From contig CM048848.1 in the NCBI GenBank assembly GCA_026545225.1, positions 49,377,806-49,441,805 on the forward strand: 64,000 bases of DNA. The letters run 5' to 3'. The position numbers were made by a program, and so were the translations under genes. Below the pieces are notes generated by a model. The model did no database searches, was not told the origin of the DNA, and worked only from the letters and a program-made list of their open reading frames with translations. Numbering within the stretch: position 1 is the first letter of the stretch; each line of letters starts with the position of its first letter. This document shows positions 1-11,249 of the stretch, piece by piece. This DNA comes from Cornus controversa (lineage: Eukaryota > Streptophyta > Magnoliopsida > Cornales > Cornaceae).

Positions 1-776
1 AACCAAACTCAAGTAACTTGAGTTTTAACCTAATCAATTAGTCTAACCTAAACTTTGCAAAATAAATTTAAGTTGGAATCGGATTGCGTTCATCTAATTA
101 AAGATTATAGCTAGGCTCATACTTGAATCTAGAGTATGCTAGAGTCGTGTTAATAGGTTAATATGCTAGAGTCGTGTTGGCCAAAAAATGTTCAAGTATT
201 CCAAGAGGTCTACATTTCAGGTTTGTGAGAAAAGCTGGAATGAAGAGGACTTCTATTTTTATTTTATTTTATATATAAACTAAACTAACCTCAATTAACT
301 TAAATTAACTATTTAAACCGAATATGTGAGGTCAATGAACTGCCTCCAATGGAGAGCACTTGGGAACATAATTTTTCCTTTCTGGTGAAAAATCACCTGG
401 TCTTTCCACAAGATGACTAGGTTTCTTTTGATGATAAATTGGGTGAGTATTATGTGGGTTAGTATTATTTGTAGACCTTGATTATCTTCTTGTATCAGCT
501 TCTCTAATTGTTATGTTAGACATGCATGTCATTCTTGATGACTTCATTGTTATTCCTGGTATTTGTACTAGTTGGTTTACTTGATTTCGAGATTGAAATT
601 TAATAATCTTTATTTCTTTTGGTGATATAAGAAGCTTGATAACTAATGATCCCTACATGATATCACTTTGCTAATTTGGTAATGGTTACGACTAAATGCG
701 GTATTGGTTGTGGAAATTTTACCTCATGACTGACTTTAATGGTTATGAGTGCACGTGGTATTAGTTGTGGAAAGTG
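1..776. other. Intergenic, no gene seen
   Basis: AT-rich sequence with stop codons in all frames. I see no conserved coding motif, repeat boundary or structured RNA in it. Confidence 0.5.
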
Positions 777-784
777 GTCATACA

Positions 785-1365
785 ATAGATCGAATTTTGA
801 TTTGAATTCAATCCGATAACTTGAATATAAATGAAAATTTAATCCGATAATGTTTTAACGATCTGAATCTAATATTTGTTGGATAAACAAATCGAATATT
901 AATTATGATCAATCTGATCTGACTGAATATATAATATAATATAATAAACATATATTATCTAATGCTATAACTTATAATTTTTATATATTATCAAAATATT
1001 TTTATCATTATTTTCTCCTCTCTTTATTTTTTCTTATTTTTAAGTGTTTTTTCTTTAATAGAGAGTAAAAGACCTATTTTTTTTCCCTTGTTCTTTTCAT
1101 ATTCTATTTGTCTTCCATTTTTTTTTCTCATTTCTTGATTCTAATAATTGTTTATTGATCTATTTTGACAATAATTTTCTTTATCAAAAAAAGAAAAAGA
1201 ATAAAAAGAAAACACTCTTATCGGATCAGATATCCGATTACTAACAAATCGGATATGAATTTATTAATACATTATCCATCAAATTATTGAAACGAAAAAT
1301 ACCCTTATCGAATTCGGATTGAATCACCCCTGATCTAATTCGAATTCGATCCGTTTACTGGTCTA
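785..1365. mobile_element. hAT-like non-autonomous element, ~580 bp family, copy A
   Basis: The element is flanked by a perfect 8-bp direct repeat (gtcataca at 777-784 and 1366-1373), the target-site length typical of hAT transposons. The ends are rich in aatccgataac / gatccg motifs. The interior is A/T-rich with agagag tracts and no transposase. Its length (581 bp) matches the inverted relative at 16692-17267 (576 bp), which carries the same terminal tagacc motif. A third, partial relative lies at about 44760-45350. The left end appears to have lost part of the terminal inverted repeat. Confidence 0.75.
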
Positions 1366-1373
1366 GTCATACA

Positions 1374-1739
1374 TGTCGACTCGTAGGTAATTAAAAGTTG
1401 AAATATAATCCTTGTTTAAATATGCTCCAATTTTCATCATGAGAAAAGTGTCAAGTTGTAATTTAATGATTTCAAACTGAATAAAATCATACGTAGTTTT
1501 GCTGTTACTGAGTTAGTGACATGGGCTTGTCATTCAGAGTAACCATTGGAACTTATTACTAATTTTAACATAGGCTTCCAAAATAATGTGAATATTATGA
1601 ATGCTGCCCATCTTTTACATCAAATCATGCTTAACTTGCATTGTCCATGTAATTCAATTATATTCAATAGGATAAATTAGCAAGCATATCTTGAATTATT
1701 TGTGATATTCCCAATTTTGGTTAGAATATGATTATAGCA
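1374..1739. other. Intergenic, no gene seen
   Basis: AT-rich spacer between two hAT-like elements. No coding or repeat structure is recognised. Confidence 0.4.
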
Positions 1740-1747
1740 CTCCGCCC

Positions 1748-2810
1748 TAGGGGTGTACAAAGAATCGGTGAAATTGGAACCGTAACTGAATCGAACCGAA
1801 CTGAACCGTCACTCTGGTTCCGATTCCAGTTCCATGCCCATTAGAATCGAACCGAACTGTTGGGAACTGGAACTGTTGTATACAATCTAATTTCTAACCC
1901 AAGGTTTTCATTCTTATTATGTTCCGTTCATTCCCTCACCTCACAATGTAGTGATTGAGAACAAGTGAGCAAACTGTAATAGTAAACCACTCCGGTCTTT
2001 GGCACTCCACTCTGGTTTCTGGCACCCTCTCGCAACTCTCCATCACGAAATCATTTAGTAACTATTCTCTCTCTATCTCTCTATATATATATATATATAT
2101 GCACGTATTGTATCTTGACATCTCTGAACTCTGAAGGTGAAATTCTTAACAAAATCAAAGATTCCAGTTTATGTTCAGCACACGACCAACTCTCATGGAT
2201 CCCAAATTCACTCTCAATTGCGGCAGAATCAACATTTGGAGAGCTCTCGAAAAGCTTATTCTTGTTGAATTGGGGCTAGATTTGAGGACGATTTCAAATG
2301 AGAAGAAATTGGTGGTGGAATTGATTTCGTTGAAATGGGTCTAGATTTGAGATTGCTGCAATTTCTGTTATGGCAACAAAGTTTTCAATTCTCGAAGAGA
2401 TGGGAGAATGCTGCAATAATGTCTCTATCAAATATTAGGCAAGCTTCTTTCTTATTCATCATCTTCTTTATTCTGTATTCTACATTAGCAAATGATATGT
2501 AAATCTGTAACACTTTCAAAGACTAAAAATATTGCATATTGATGTTCACTCACATAATAATTGAATTCAAGTCATTGATTCTTCCATGCTTATTGTTTTT
2601 TCCATCGAGTGGTGACTTGATAACCCGTTCTATCATTTGTGTATACAAAAGAACCACGGTTTAGAACCGAAATTGAACCGCATCTCACGGTTTGGTTCCT
2701 AACGGTTCCATACATAAACGGTTCTGGTTTCAGTTCCAAAATCAAGGAACTATTGGTATTGGTTTTAGTTTTGCCAGGAACTGTAAGGAATCAAACCGTG
2801 TGCAGACTTA
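1748..2810. mobile_element. hAT-like element with repeated gaaccg motifs
   Basis: The ends resemble the common plant terminus taggggtgtac / tgcacac, with 8-bp flanking repeats ctccgccc (1740-1747) and cttcgccc (2811-2818), 7 of 8 matching. Both subterminal regions are dense in gaaccg/cggttc motifs (1770-1870 and 2645-2800), a typical arrangement of transposase-binding repeats in hAT elements. The middle (about 1900-2630) lacks these repeats, contains a (TA)n tract near 2085, and could be filler or captured host DNA. There is no transposase ORF, so the element is non-autonomous. Confidence 0.7.
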
Positions 2811-2818
2811 CTTCGCCC

Positions 2819-3188
2819 TACAACTAAGGAGGTCCAATTTGCTGTTTTTGTTGAAAATGAGAAGCAAATTCAGCCTTCTTCAAGTTATAATACTCCACCT
2901 TACACTTAATTGCTGGTAGACGGAAGGGAGGAACCCCCCATAAGCCAAAACTTTCACAGTAAGGAAGCTTGTGGGTTGTGCTGTAGAGGCTCAAATTTTG
3001 TCTCGGTCTAGGTCACGTTGCAACTCAAAAGATGAGCTTTGTGGGCCCGAAAAAAATTTATGATCGATTTTTTGCATGTGGTCTTGGACCCTAATTACGA
3101 CTCTCTTGTAGTTCTAGGGTTTGGAGTGGAATTGAGAAAAAGGGCTCAAAATCGCATAAGAGAGCCAAAGTTAGAATTTGGGGTTGAA
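2819..3188. other. Intergenic, no gene seen
   Basis: Spacer between a hAT-like element and a solo LTR. The short ORFs here have no recognisable motif. Confidence 0.4.
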
Positions 3189-3193
3189 ACTTG

Positions 3194-3420
3194 TGTTAGA
3201 ATAAGAGAAAGAGAAAGAGAAAAAGAAAGAGAATTGTCTCTGAATTATATTAATGAATGATATATGTTACAATATACAATGTAATCATATATATAGGAGA
3301 ATGAAAGGGGTAGGTGAGTGGGAAACAAGTTATCCTATTCATGGTAATCTCCCAATCAAAAGAATCCTAATGTGATATGAAAAAAATACAATATAAAATA
3401 TATACTAATGTATTCTAACA
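3194..3420. mobile_element. Solo LTR of the same copia family as 6154-11249
   Basis: The sequence starts tgttagaataag and ends ctaaca. It can be aligned along its length with both LTRs of the copia element at 6154-11249, sharing the gagag...gaattgtctctgaa start, the tatagga-gaa block and the caatataaaatatata block before the end. The flanking 5-mers acttg (3189-3193) and atttg (3421-3425) match at 4 of 5 bases, as expected for an aged target duplication. No internal region or second LTR follows, which is the usual outcome of LTR-LTR recombination. Confidence 0.8.
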
Positions 3421-3425
3421 ATTTG

Positions 3426-4164
3426 TAATCATTTCTGCATAGTGAAAATTTTCGCCGAATCTTTGTCGTGGATGTAGGCAGATGACGAATCACGTAAATT
3501 CTTGTGTTATATGTGTAGTTCTTGTTTTATTTTCTGTTGTATTTCGTGATTGTGTTTGGTTTGTGGTGATTTGTCGTAACAGTAAAGGCAGAATTGTCAA
3601 AAAGAAAAGGCAAAAAAAGGACAAAAAAATCTAAGCAAAAGATAATAATAGCTAGAGAATGGGTAATTAATTGACTGATCAATCTTATGGCAGAGTCCTA
3701 GAAAGTAAGCAAAACCCACATTTGGAAAAGCCAATAAAGGCCCATCGTGATTTTGAAGCCAGTATTAATCAATTTCATTAATGTCCCTGTAAGTCAAAGT
3801 TTGTAAGACATCAATGACCTCTTTTGTCTTGAAATAGAGTTCATGAAAAGGCGTTTATATCTTAATGCAATAACTTTAAGCATATTTATGATTTGAACTG
3901 ATGGAGACTAATTATTGTTATTTTGATAATACAAGAAGAACCAATGAACTTTAATAATGTGCCTTTGGGTTCAAATTAGTTTTTCATGCAATAGATATTG
4001 TTTGTCTTTTTATTTTTATTTTTTATGTTTAACAAGGGGATTGTTACAAATATGAGAACATTCTTAGTACAACTAAAGTCATACATTGTAGTATTGATTA
4101 ATTTGAACCAAGTCTTCCTGTTGTGTATATAGGTTTGTCATGTTTTATACATCATTATACTCAT
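3426..4164. other. Intergenic, no gene seen
   Basis: AT-rich spacer between the solo LTR and the short copia derivative. Nothing coding is recognised. Confidence 0.4.
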
Positions 4165-4169
4165 CCATG

Positions 4170-4717
4170 TGTTGGGTTGTGACTCACATTCAGTTGCAGC
4201 AGTTTCATTTTTCGTTTTGGAAGCCTAAAGACTTGTGGAGTAAGGCTGAAGACTTGGGGAGAAAGTTGTTTACATCTATTTTAGAGTTGTGATTGAATTG
4301 GTAAATTCTTGTTAGACAAGGTATGAAAATCCTTGTTCAAGAAGGAATTGGTTTTGGAGACTCTACAAATAGATGTAGGACTAAAAGGAAAGAGAGAGAG
4401 AGAGAGAGAGAGAAAAAATGTAAGGGGTTGGTGAGTGCTGTGAGGAGAGGAGATAATATATGTAATTCAGGGGGGAAGATGCTTAGAGAGAGTGAAAGAG
4501 TGTGTGTAGTAGATATATTTTTCGCGTGTTGTATATTCTCTTCTCAATATAGTGAAATCTTTCTTTCCATTAACGTAGCCCTAGAGTTGGGTGAACTATG
4601 TAAAATATTGTCTTGTACGTAGATGTGTTTGATTATTATTTTCATATATGCTCGTGTGATTGTTGATGTGATGATATACTTTCGCTGTGCCGAATGAATT
4701 GGGATTAATTCCCAATA
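4170..4717 (+). repeat. 5' LTR of short copia derivative
   Basis: Starts tgttggg and ends ccaata (the terminal CA has mutated; the 3' LTR ends ccaaca). The position matching the 3' LTR TATA box reads tacaaata instead of tataaata, near 4364, so promoter function here is probably impaired. A (GA)n tract is near 4390-4414. Confidence 0.85.
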
Positions 4718-4719
4718 AC

Positions 4720-4732
4720 TGGTATCAGAGCC
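4720..4732 (+). promoter_or_regulatory. Primer-binding site (initiator tRNA-Met)
   Basis: TGGTATCAGAGCC lies two bases after the 5' LTR. It is complementary to the 3' end of plant initiator methionine tRNA, the standard primer of copia elements. Confidence 0.9.
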
Positions 4733-5180
4733 TATGGTTGGTCCTGAAGATCAAAGCCGAAGATTGGTGGTGTGTCAGAGTATAAGGTTGATCGTGAATA
4801 TGTATGGAGATATAATCAGAGCTGATGAAGACACGAGAATGATGACAGTGTGAAGCCCATGAGGAACAAGTCTTGGGACAAACCGGAGGATGTTTGTTTT
4901 CAAGATGGGGCAGGATGTTGGTATGAAGAAGGGAGGTTTGCTATTTTCGGTCCAGAAAAATAGTAAGAGAAGAAAGAGAATGGAGTAGTGAGTGAGAAAA
5001 GAAGAGAGTTTGGGGGGCAGAGATGATGATGATGAGGATGATAAGTGATGATGATTGATTGGCGGGTTGTCATGCATGAGCAACTGAACACCAATGAAAA
5101 TGATGTGATGGAGTTTGGTTTGAGGTGGAGGAATCTTTAGTCGAGGTGGAGCTATGGAGGAGAACGTTGATAGAATTTGA
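4733..5180 (+). other. Internal domain of short copia derivative, no gag-pol
   Basis: About 450 bp, purine-rich on the plus strand, with several gaggtgga-like motifs. Opposite-strand ORFs here (Ser/Pro/His-rich) are by-products of that composition. No zinc knuckle, DSG, integrase or YVDD motif is present. Confidence 0.7.
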
Positions 5181-5194
5181 GCCAAGGTGGAGAT
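5181..5194 (+). promoter_or_regulatory. Polypurine tract
   Basis: gccaaggtggagat lies directly before the tgttggg of the 3' LTR, matching the usual copia plus-strand primer context. Confidence 0.8.
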
Positions 5195-5738
5195 TGTTGG
5201 GTTTGTGGCTCAAATTCAGTTGCGGCAGTTTTCTTTTCCATTTTGGAAGCCTAAATATTTATGGAGCAATGCTGAAGACTTGGGGAGAAAGTTGTATACA
5301 TCTATTTTAGAGTTGTGATTGAATTGGTAACTTCTTGTTGGACAAGGTATGAAAATCCTTGTTTAAGAAGGAATTGATTTTGGAGACTCTATAAATAGAT
5401 GTAGGGTTAAAGGGAAATAAAGAAAGAGAGAGAAAAAATGTAAGGGTTGGTGAGTGCTGTGAGGAAAGGAAAGAGTATATGTAATTCTGGGGGAAAGATA
5501 CCAAGAGAGAGTGAAAGAATGTGTGTGGTAGACATGCTTTTTGCGTGTTGTATATTCTCTTCTCAATATAGTGAAATCTCTCTCTCTCTATGGATGTAAC
5601 CTTAGAGTTGGGTGAACCATGTAAAATATTGTCTTATGTGTAGATGTGTTTGATTGTTATTTCTATATGTGCTTATGTGATTGTTAATGTGATGATATGC
5701 TTCCGTTGTGTCGAATAAAAGGAGATTAATTTCCAACA
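5195..5738 (+). repeat. 3' LTR of short copia derivative
   Basis: Direct copy of 4170-4717 with moderate divergence. It keeps the TATA-like tataaata at about 5390-5397 and the terminal ccaaca, followed by the target duplication ccatg. Confidence 0.87.
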
Positions 5739-5743
5739 CCATG

Positions 5744-6062
5744 TTCCTGTTTTCTCTGTTCTTGCAAGTATATATTGTTTTAATGGTGATTATTGATATT
5801 GTTCTAATGGCTATTATTGAGATTGACACCAAGTGAATCCACTGGTTTGAAAAGTGGATGTAATTTCTAGAAAACTGGTTTTTAGATAGTGATTGGCATA
5901 TGTGATGGATATCTATGGTTTTGGTGAGTGAAGCTGGCTTGTATTTGCTCAAATTTGCCAAGTTTTATAGTTAACTGATATCTATTATTAGTTATGTTTT
6001 CAGACATTAATGCTACAAAGAACTGTTATTAAGATATTGATATCTTTTTAGACCTAGCTAGT
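5744..6062. other. Intergenic, no gene seen
   Basis: AT-rich spacer with a few degenerate short direct repeats near 5775-5825. No gene is recognised. Confidence 0.4.
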
Positions 6063-6153
6063 TTGGTAGGTAAGAATGAAATGAAATGGAATGCCTTCCA
6101 ATTTTTGATTCCCTTTCTCTCGTTTGGTGGGCTATCTTAAATATGAAATAGTT

Positions 6154-6347
6154 TGTTAAAAAAGAGAGAGTGAATTATCTCTGAATAATTAATCAATGGT
6201 ATATTTACAGTATACACTGAGATCATATATATAAGAGAAGGAAATGGGTAAGTGAGTGATCCTATACATGATAAGCCCCCAATCATAGGAATCCTAATTT
6301 GATATGAAAAATGTTCAATATAAAATATATATTAATATATTCCAACA
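6154..6347 (-). repeat. 3' LTR (element orientation) of copia element
   Basis: On the plus strand it begins tgttaaaa and ends ttccaaca. It aligns with 11039-11249 and with the solo LTR at 3194-3420. Confidence 0.85.
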
Positions 6348-6364
6348 CTCTCCTCAAACTCAAG
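6348..6364 (-). promoter_or_regulatory. Polypurine tract of copia element
   Basis: On the minus strand it reads cttgagtttgaggagag directly before the LTR. This is close to the usual copia PPT. Confidence 0.75.
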
Positions 6365-6394
6365 TTGAGTTATACAACGTCGTCTAGAGTTTGG

Positions 6395-7225
6395 AACAAG
6401 CTCTCGAAAGCTCTCTGGTGGAAGAGATTTGGTGAAAATATCTGCTATCTGATCATGTTCTGACTATAATTGTAACATATTCTGAAGTAGATGATGGCGA
6501 ACATAATGACAATTTCTCTCAATATTTTTGGTCCGCTTATGAAAAATATCATTGTGTGCAATCTAAATAACATTCTTATTATCACAATAGATGGGAGTAG
6601 CAGTGGATGAAGAAACACCCATATCCTGAAGAAGCCATCGTAACCATAAAAGCTCAAAAGTAGCATCTACAAGTGCTCTATACTCGGCCTCAGTGCTAGA
6701 ACAAGCAATAGCTAATTACTTCTTACTACGCCAATAAATCAATGAGTCACCAAGAAAGAAGCATTATCCTGTGATGGAACGGCGATCTGTTGGGTTTCCA
6801 GCCCAATCTGCATCAAAATAAGCACGAAGCACCAGTGAAAACTGATGAGAAAAAAAGAGACCACAAAATACAGTACCCTTGACATAACGGATAATAAGAT
6901 GAACAATGACAAAGTGAACTAATCTCGGCAAAGCCATGAACTGACTGACGATATGAACATCATCAAAAATGTTTGGATGAGTGATAGTAAGATACACTAG
7001 ACTACCAACCAATAGACGATACATAGTAACACCATAAAGAAATTCACCATTATGTGGAACGAGTCTCACATTAGGCTCAAGTGGAGTATCAGCAATCTTT
7101 TTGTCTATGATGCTAACTTTGGAAAGTAGATCGGAACAATACTTTACTTGAGTAAGGTAGTAGCTATTAGTAGCTTTAGTAATTTTTAGGCCAAGAAAAT
7201 AATTAAGAGGACCAAGATCTTTCAT
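6395..7225 (-). pseudogene. Copia pol 3' part: RT C-terminus and RNase H
   Basis: The longest open piece (7225-6764) begins MKDLGPLNYFLGLKI, the conserved end of copia reverse transcriptase. It also contains VSQFMALPR and ADWAGNPTDRRSITG, the usual RT-RNase H linker and RNase H start. Past a stop, other frames keep SSTEAEYRAL and a final ADIFTKSLP motif near 6400-6440, as in copia RNase H. Together these define the RNase H that removes the RNA template. The broken frame means no active enzyme. Similar residues occur intact in the second copia element at 53433-53759. Confidence 0.88.
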
Positions 7226-8034
7226 TTCAAATTGATGTTGAGAAACTGCTTAAGTTCTTGAATATTCTGAGTATCATCCCCGGTGATGATCATATCATCA
7301 ACAAAAAGCAAGATAAGAATAACACCTTTGTAGTATGCCGAATAAATAAAGCTGAATCATATGTACTGGTAGAATAGCCAATGCGAGAAATAGTAGAACT
7401 GAACTTGGCAAACCAAGCTCGAGGTGCCTATTTAGAACCATACAGAGCACGCCTAAGCCGACAAACTTGATAAGGTGGATGATCAAAATCTGGAGGAGGA
7501 TTTATATAAACTTCCTCGAACAAATCACTATTGAGGAAGACATTTTTGACATCCATCTGAAAAAGTTTCCAATGATGAGAGCAACCACAACAATAGAGTA
7601 CGAATAGAAGGAAGACGAGTAACATGAGCAAAAGTCTCCTCATAATTGATGTCATACTAATATGTGAACCCCCTTGTCAGAAGTCAGACTTTATAGCACT
7701 CAATAGACTCATTTGAATGAGTCTTGATTTTGTAGACTCATTTGCATCTAATGACAGACTTCCTTGGAGGCAATTCAACTAGATCATATGTATGAGTCTT
7801 GGCAAGTGTATCTAACTCTTCTTTTATTGTTTGTTGCCATAAAGGGTTATAGAAGGCCTCGCAAAAAGTGTGAGGTTTGTGAAGGGTTGTAAGTGCATGA
7901 TAACAATGATAGTTATAAAGATGTGCAGGGGTGGTTCTTACCCGAGTGGATTGACGAGGATCTAAAACAGTGGCAACATCAGGAGCATCAGGTGAGACAG
8001 ATGATTGGAATTCAACTGCAAAAGGGTCAACCAT
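7225..8034 (-). pseudogene. Copia reverse transcriptase, N-terminal and catalytic part (decayed)
   Basis: The piece at 8034-7738 includes QQTIKEELDTL, the conserved start of copia RT (family form W..A...E...L). The piece at 7655-7428 contains DVKNVFLNSDL and PPPDFDHPPYQVCRLRRALYG, which match the DVk.AFL.G.L and ...LkkaLYGLKQ blocks. The catalytic motif reads LLFVDDMIITG in another frame (about 7278-7310), the copia YVDD with Phe for Tyr. At least three frameshifts and several stops separate the blocks. The function, synthesis of element cDNA, is lost. Confidence 0.88.
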
Positions 8035-8410
8035 ATGTGATGAGCCAAGAGAGTCAAATGTATCTGATGAGCTAATATGAGGAGAATTTGAAAAAAAGAT
8101 CTATAGATGTATCTAAAGGAGGAATATGAAATTGGTGATTAGAAATACCAGTGAATTTGGCTAAGGTATGAAACATTTTATGTTCCAAACAAATAACATG
8201 ACGAGAGACTCTAAAACATCTCTCAATTGGATCATAACACCTATATCCTTTTTGTTCATGTCTATACCCAAGAAAAAAATAGAGCTGAGTATGAGGATGT
8301 ACTTTTGTTCGCTTATGAGGATGAAAAAGAACAAAATAAACATACTCAAAAACTCTAAGATTATTATAGTCAGGAATCTGCCCGTAGAGACGCTCATAGG
8401 GTGTTTAATT

Positions 8411-9130
8411 TTATAAAAGTGGTGTGGGTACATGATTCAAGGTATAGATATCAGTGAGAGATGTTTGACCCCAAAAAGATGATGACACAAAAGAAGAAAT
8501 GACAAGTGATCGAGCTAAATCTAAAATATATTGAAGTTTTCGTTCAGCTTGATTATTTTGTTGTGATGTACTAGGGAAAGAAAAATGAAAAATAGTGTCA
8601 TAATGTTTGAGGATATTTTGAAAATTATTTTGCCTGTATTTCGTAGCATTATCAGAACGAAAATTTTTGATATTTGTAGAAAATTGAATTGAAACTATTT
8701 TGGTGAAATCACAAAAGATGTTGAGTAATTTAGAATTATTTTTCATTAAAAATATCCAAGTGAAATGTGAAAAATCATCCAGAAATATAACAAAATATCG
8801 TGCCCCACCCATGGTGGCTATAGAAAAAGGTCCCTAAATATCAGAATGAACAAGATCAAAAGGAGAAAAAGAAAATGACTCACTTTTATTAAATGATAAA
8901 GTATATTGTTTGCTAAATTGAAAAGAAATACATTCAAAAGACTCAGTTTTTACTGATTCTAACAAACCCTTAGATACTAGACTTTTGACTCGAGATACCG
9001 ATACATAACCCAAACGAGAATGCCATAACTCAAGAGTAGGTATAATATTTTGTGTAGATGCAGTTGTGATAGATAAAGTAGGTAGATGTTAGGAAGAAAG
9101 CTCAAATAGTCGCTATGTCTTACGGCCTAT
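8411..9130 (-). pseudogene. Copia integrase with GAG-pre-integrase region (decayed)
   Basis: An open piece of 133 codons (8812-8411) holds the integrase core. It includes FLDDFSHFTWIF (first catalytic Asp), FRSDNATKY (second Asp) and QQNNQAERK (catalytic Glu), so the D-D-E residues remain recognisable. Upstream on the same strand (about 9030-8890), another frame gives LWHSRLGY...KGLL, the GAG-pre-integrase motif. The domain would insert element DNA into the genome. Stops between the blocks abolish it. Confidence 0.88.
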
Positions 9131-9280
9131 CCCAATGATTGACCTGTCTGAGGATCCTGTACAACATAACCATTAGAGAAAAATGTTATATTTACACCTA
9201 GCTCAGTCAATTGACCAATAGATAAAAGATTAAGAGAAAGATTGAGACCAAGATAAACATTGAAAACAGACAAATTTGAC

Positions 9281-10484
9281 TTAGAGACAATGCCTATGTG
9301 AATAACATGTGCAGGAGATGTAGGAGTCTGTAGTGAGCAAAGTATGGTCAGGTGTCATATGATTGAAGCAAGCAGAGAAAAAAAAATTATGAATTAAGTG
9401 TACCTGGTGTGGTTGAAAAAGTAGAGTTAGATAAGCTTGAACCTGATTGCTTGGATAGAAACTGATTAAAAATTGCCTCCAAATCAGCAGTAGAAATGTA
9501 GATGGGGACTCCTTAGAAGTAGTAGTAATTGGTGCAGAAGGAGAAGGATGAGATGACATTGTCTTTGTGGTAGCTATAGCTGTAACTTTGTGAAGTCTAG
9601 TAATTTTGAAGCACTCTTTAATCATATGTCCTGATTTATGACAGTATCTGCAGGAACGTTTACTAGTTTTGGGTTAAGATGACTATGATCGTTACTTGTT
9701 ACCACCATTATGACGAAAAGAAGAAGAATATCTGATGAGTGAAGGCCCAGACTGAAAAGACTGTGATTGCGAAGACCGTGGGTGCCAAAACTAAGAAGGA
9801 GTATATGGTGTAGCCAAGACAAGAAGATGAGTCTGAATCATAGAACGAAGGGTCTGCAGATGTGTCTTCTCTTAAATATGCTCATTAAGAGCTTGATCCA
9901 GTGATGAAAAAGGTGAGCGATGAAGAAACTGGCCATGGACATGCTCATAATCATTATGAAGATTCATCAAAAATTAATAAAGGCACATCTGATCACAATC
10001 CTCATAAAATTTCTTGCTCTTTGAAGTTATTGTCCATAACGGTTCTGACAAAACTTGTTGATCTCAAAGACAATTTATGCGAGCAAAACTCATTAATCAT
10101 CTAATTGGACTCTTGTTTAAGATGACAAAGCTAGACCATTAACTGATACTGTCGAGCACCATTAGAGCTAAAATATTAAAAAATAAGCATGTCCCAAACC
10201 TCTTTGGCAGTTTCATAGCTTCCAAATTCCATACTAATGGAAGAATTAACTGTGTTGCGGAGGCATGTGATAATCTTATGATAATTGCTATGCTAGCCCT
10301 CAACACGAGAAGCAAAGACTTCATTTTTCTCATCGGTATCTTTAATTGATGATTTTCGATCCCCTCTAATGCAGGACCATAGCTTGCATCCTTTAAGAAA
10401 GCGGCGCATAGATTGACTCCAAAGAATATAGTTGTCCGCATCAAGTATAACAGAAATGGGGTGAGAAATCTCATTTTGAGCCAT
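9281..10484 (-). pseudogene. Copia gag with CCHC zinc knuckle, and decayed protease
   Basis: The start is an ATG at 10484-10482 followed by MAQNEISHPISVILDADNYI, typical of copia gag N-termini. After 63 codons the frame breaks, but adjacent frames continue with gag-like sequence (a FGSYETAKEVWDM segment near 10210). At 9652-9611 the frame reads CRYCHKSGHMIKEC, a perfect C-x2-C-x4-H-x4-C nucleic-acid-binding knuckle. Further on, FNHMTPDHT (near 9350) marks the protease segment, where the catalytic D-S/T-G triplet is no longer visible. Gag would form the particle shell. Confidence 0.82.
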
Positions 10485-11027
10485 TTAGAAATTTCAAATG
10501 ACAAATTAGACTAGAAAATTAGAATTAATGCAAAATTTCAAAGGGGGTAGGCCTAGAAATTTTTTTTCAAGTGCTGTTACTGACGGCAGTACTGCTGACA
10601 TGGCAGATACAAGGATAAAGTGGCAGACGACGTGGATACTGACGTGGCAGGAAAATGTGATGTGGCATATATGATGTATGTTTGGTGCTGACATGGCATA
10701 TGACATGGTGCTGACGTGGCATTAAAAGCTGAGTCAGCACTGACCTGGAGCGTGTGGTGGCGCGTGAGAGCGCGTGTGATGCAAAAAAAAATCAGAAGGT
10801 TCTGGTGGTGTGTGGGGGCACGTGGAAACTTCGTTCAGACTAATTGTTGCAGCGACTTGATCGTTTAGTCGAGGGCTTCGTTTGGATATGTTTAGAATAT
10901 CAAACGAAGTTGCAAAAGATGGATTTTTGACACCAAACATAAAATAGTTCTCTTTGGATGATTATTTTGAAACATCAGTAAGAGAACAATTAAGCAGAAG
11001 AAGAAAATGAGGGTTTTGAAAACCTAT

Positions 11028-11038
11028 CTCTGATACCA
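11028..11038 (-). promoter_or_regulatory. Primer-binding site of copia element
   Basis: On the minus strand it reads TGGTATCAGAG, directly downstream of the 5' LTR in element orientation. It is complementary to initiator methionine tRNA. Confidence 0.85.
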
Positions 11039-11249
11039 TATTAGAATAAGAAAAAGAAAGAGAGTGAATTGTCTCTAAATTATTTTAATTAATGGTATAT
11101 TTACAATATACAATGAGATCATAAATATAGGAGAAGGAAATAGGTGAGTGGGGAGCAAGTTATCCTATACATGGTGAGCCTCAATCATAGAAATCCTAAT
11201 TTGATATGGAAAAAGTTCAATATAAAATATATACTAATATATTCCAACA
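11039..11249 (-). repeat. 5' LTR (element orientation) of copia element
   Basis: On the plus strand it begins tattagaataag (first dinucleotide mutated from tg) and ends ttccaaca. It aligns with 6154-6347. Confidence 0.85.

Larger units (their letters stand above)
4170..5738 (+). mobile_element. Short non-autonomous copia-type LTR element
   Basis: A complete small LTR element. It has a 5' LTR (4170-4717), a primer-binding site, about 477 bp of internal DNA, a polypurine tract and a 3' LTR (5195-5738). A perfect 5-bp target duplication, ccatg, flanks it (4165-4169 and 5739-5743). The interior has no gag or pol motifs, so transposition would have needed proteins from another copia element. The LTRs (548 and 544 bp) are longer than in classic TRIM elements, so an internally deleted autonomous copia is the alternative reading. 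Confidence 0.88.
6154..11249 (-). mobile_element. Ty1/copia LTR retrotransposon, full length but decayed
   Basis: A complete minus-strand copia element of about 5.1 kb. Reading leftwards it has 5' LTR (11039-11249), PBS (11028-11038), gag with CCHC knuckle, decayed protease, GAG-pre-integrase, integrase, RT, RNase H, PPT (6348-6364) and 3' LTR (6154-6347). The protein order (integrase before RT) defines copia. The flanking 5-mers tagtt (6149-6153) and tagtc (11250-11254) match at 4 of 5. Many frameshifts and stops make it non-functional. The LTRs have diverged clearly (194 versus 211 bp with indels), so the insertion is old. Confidence 0.92.

Noticed and set aside
4775..5185. Minus-strand ORF of 136 codons in the short copia derivative
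   Set aside because: Low-complexity Ser/Pro/Leu composition complementary to purine-rich internal DNA; no gag or pol motif.
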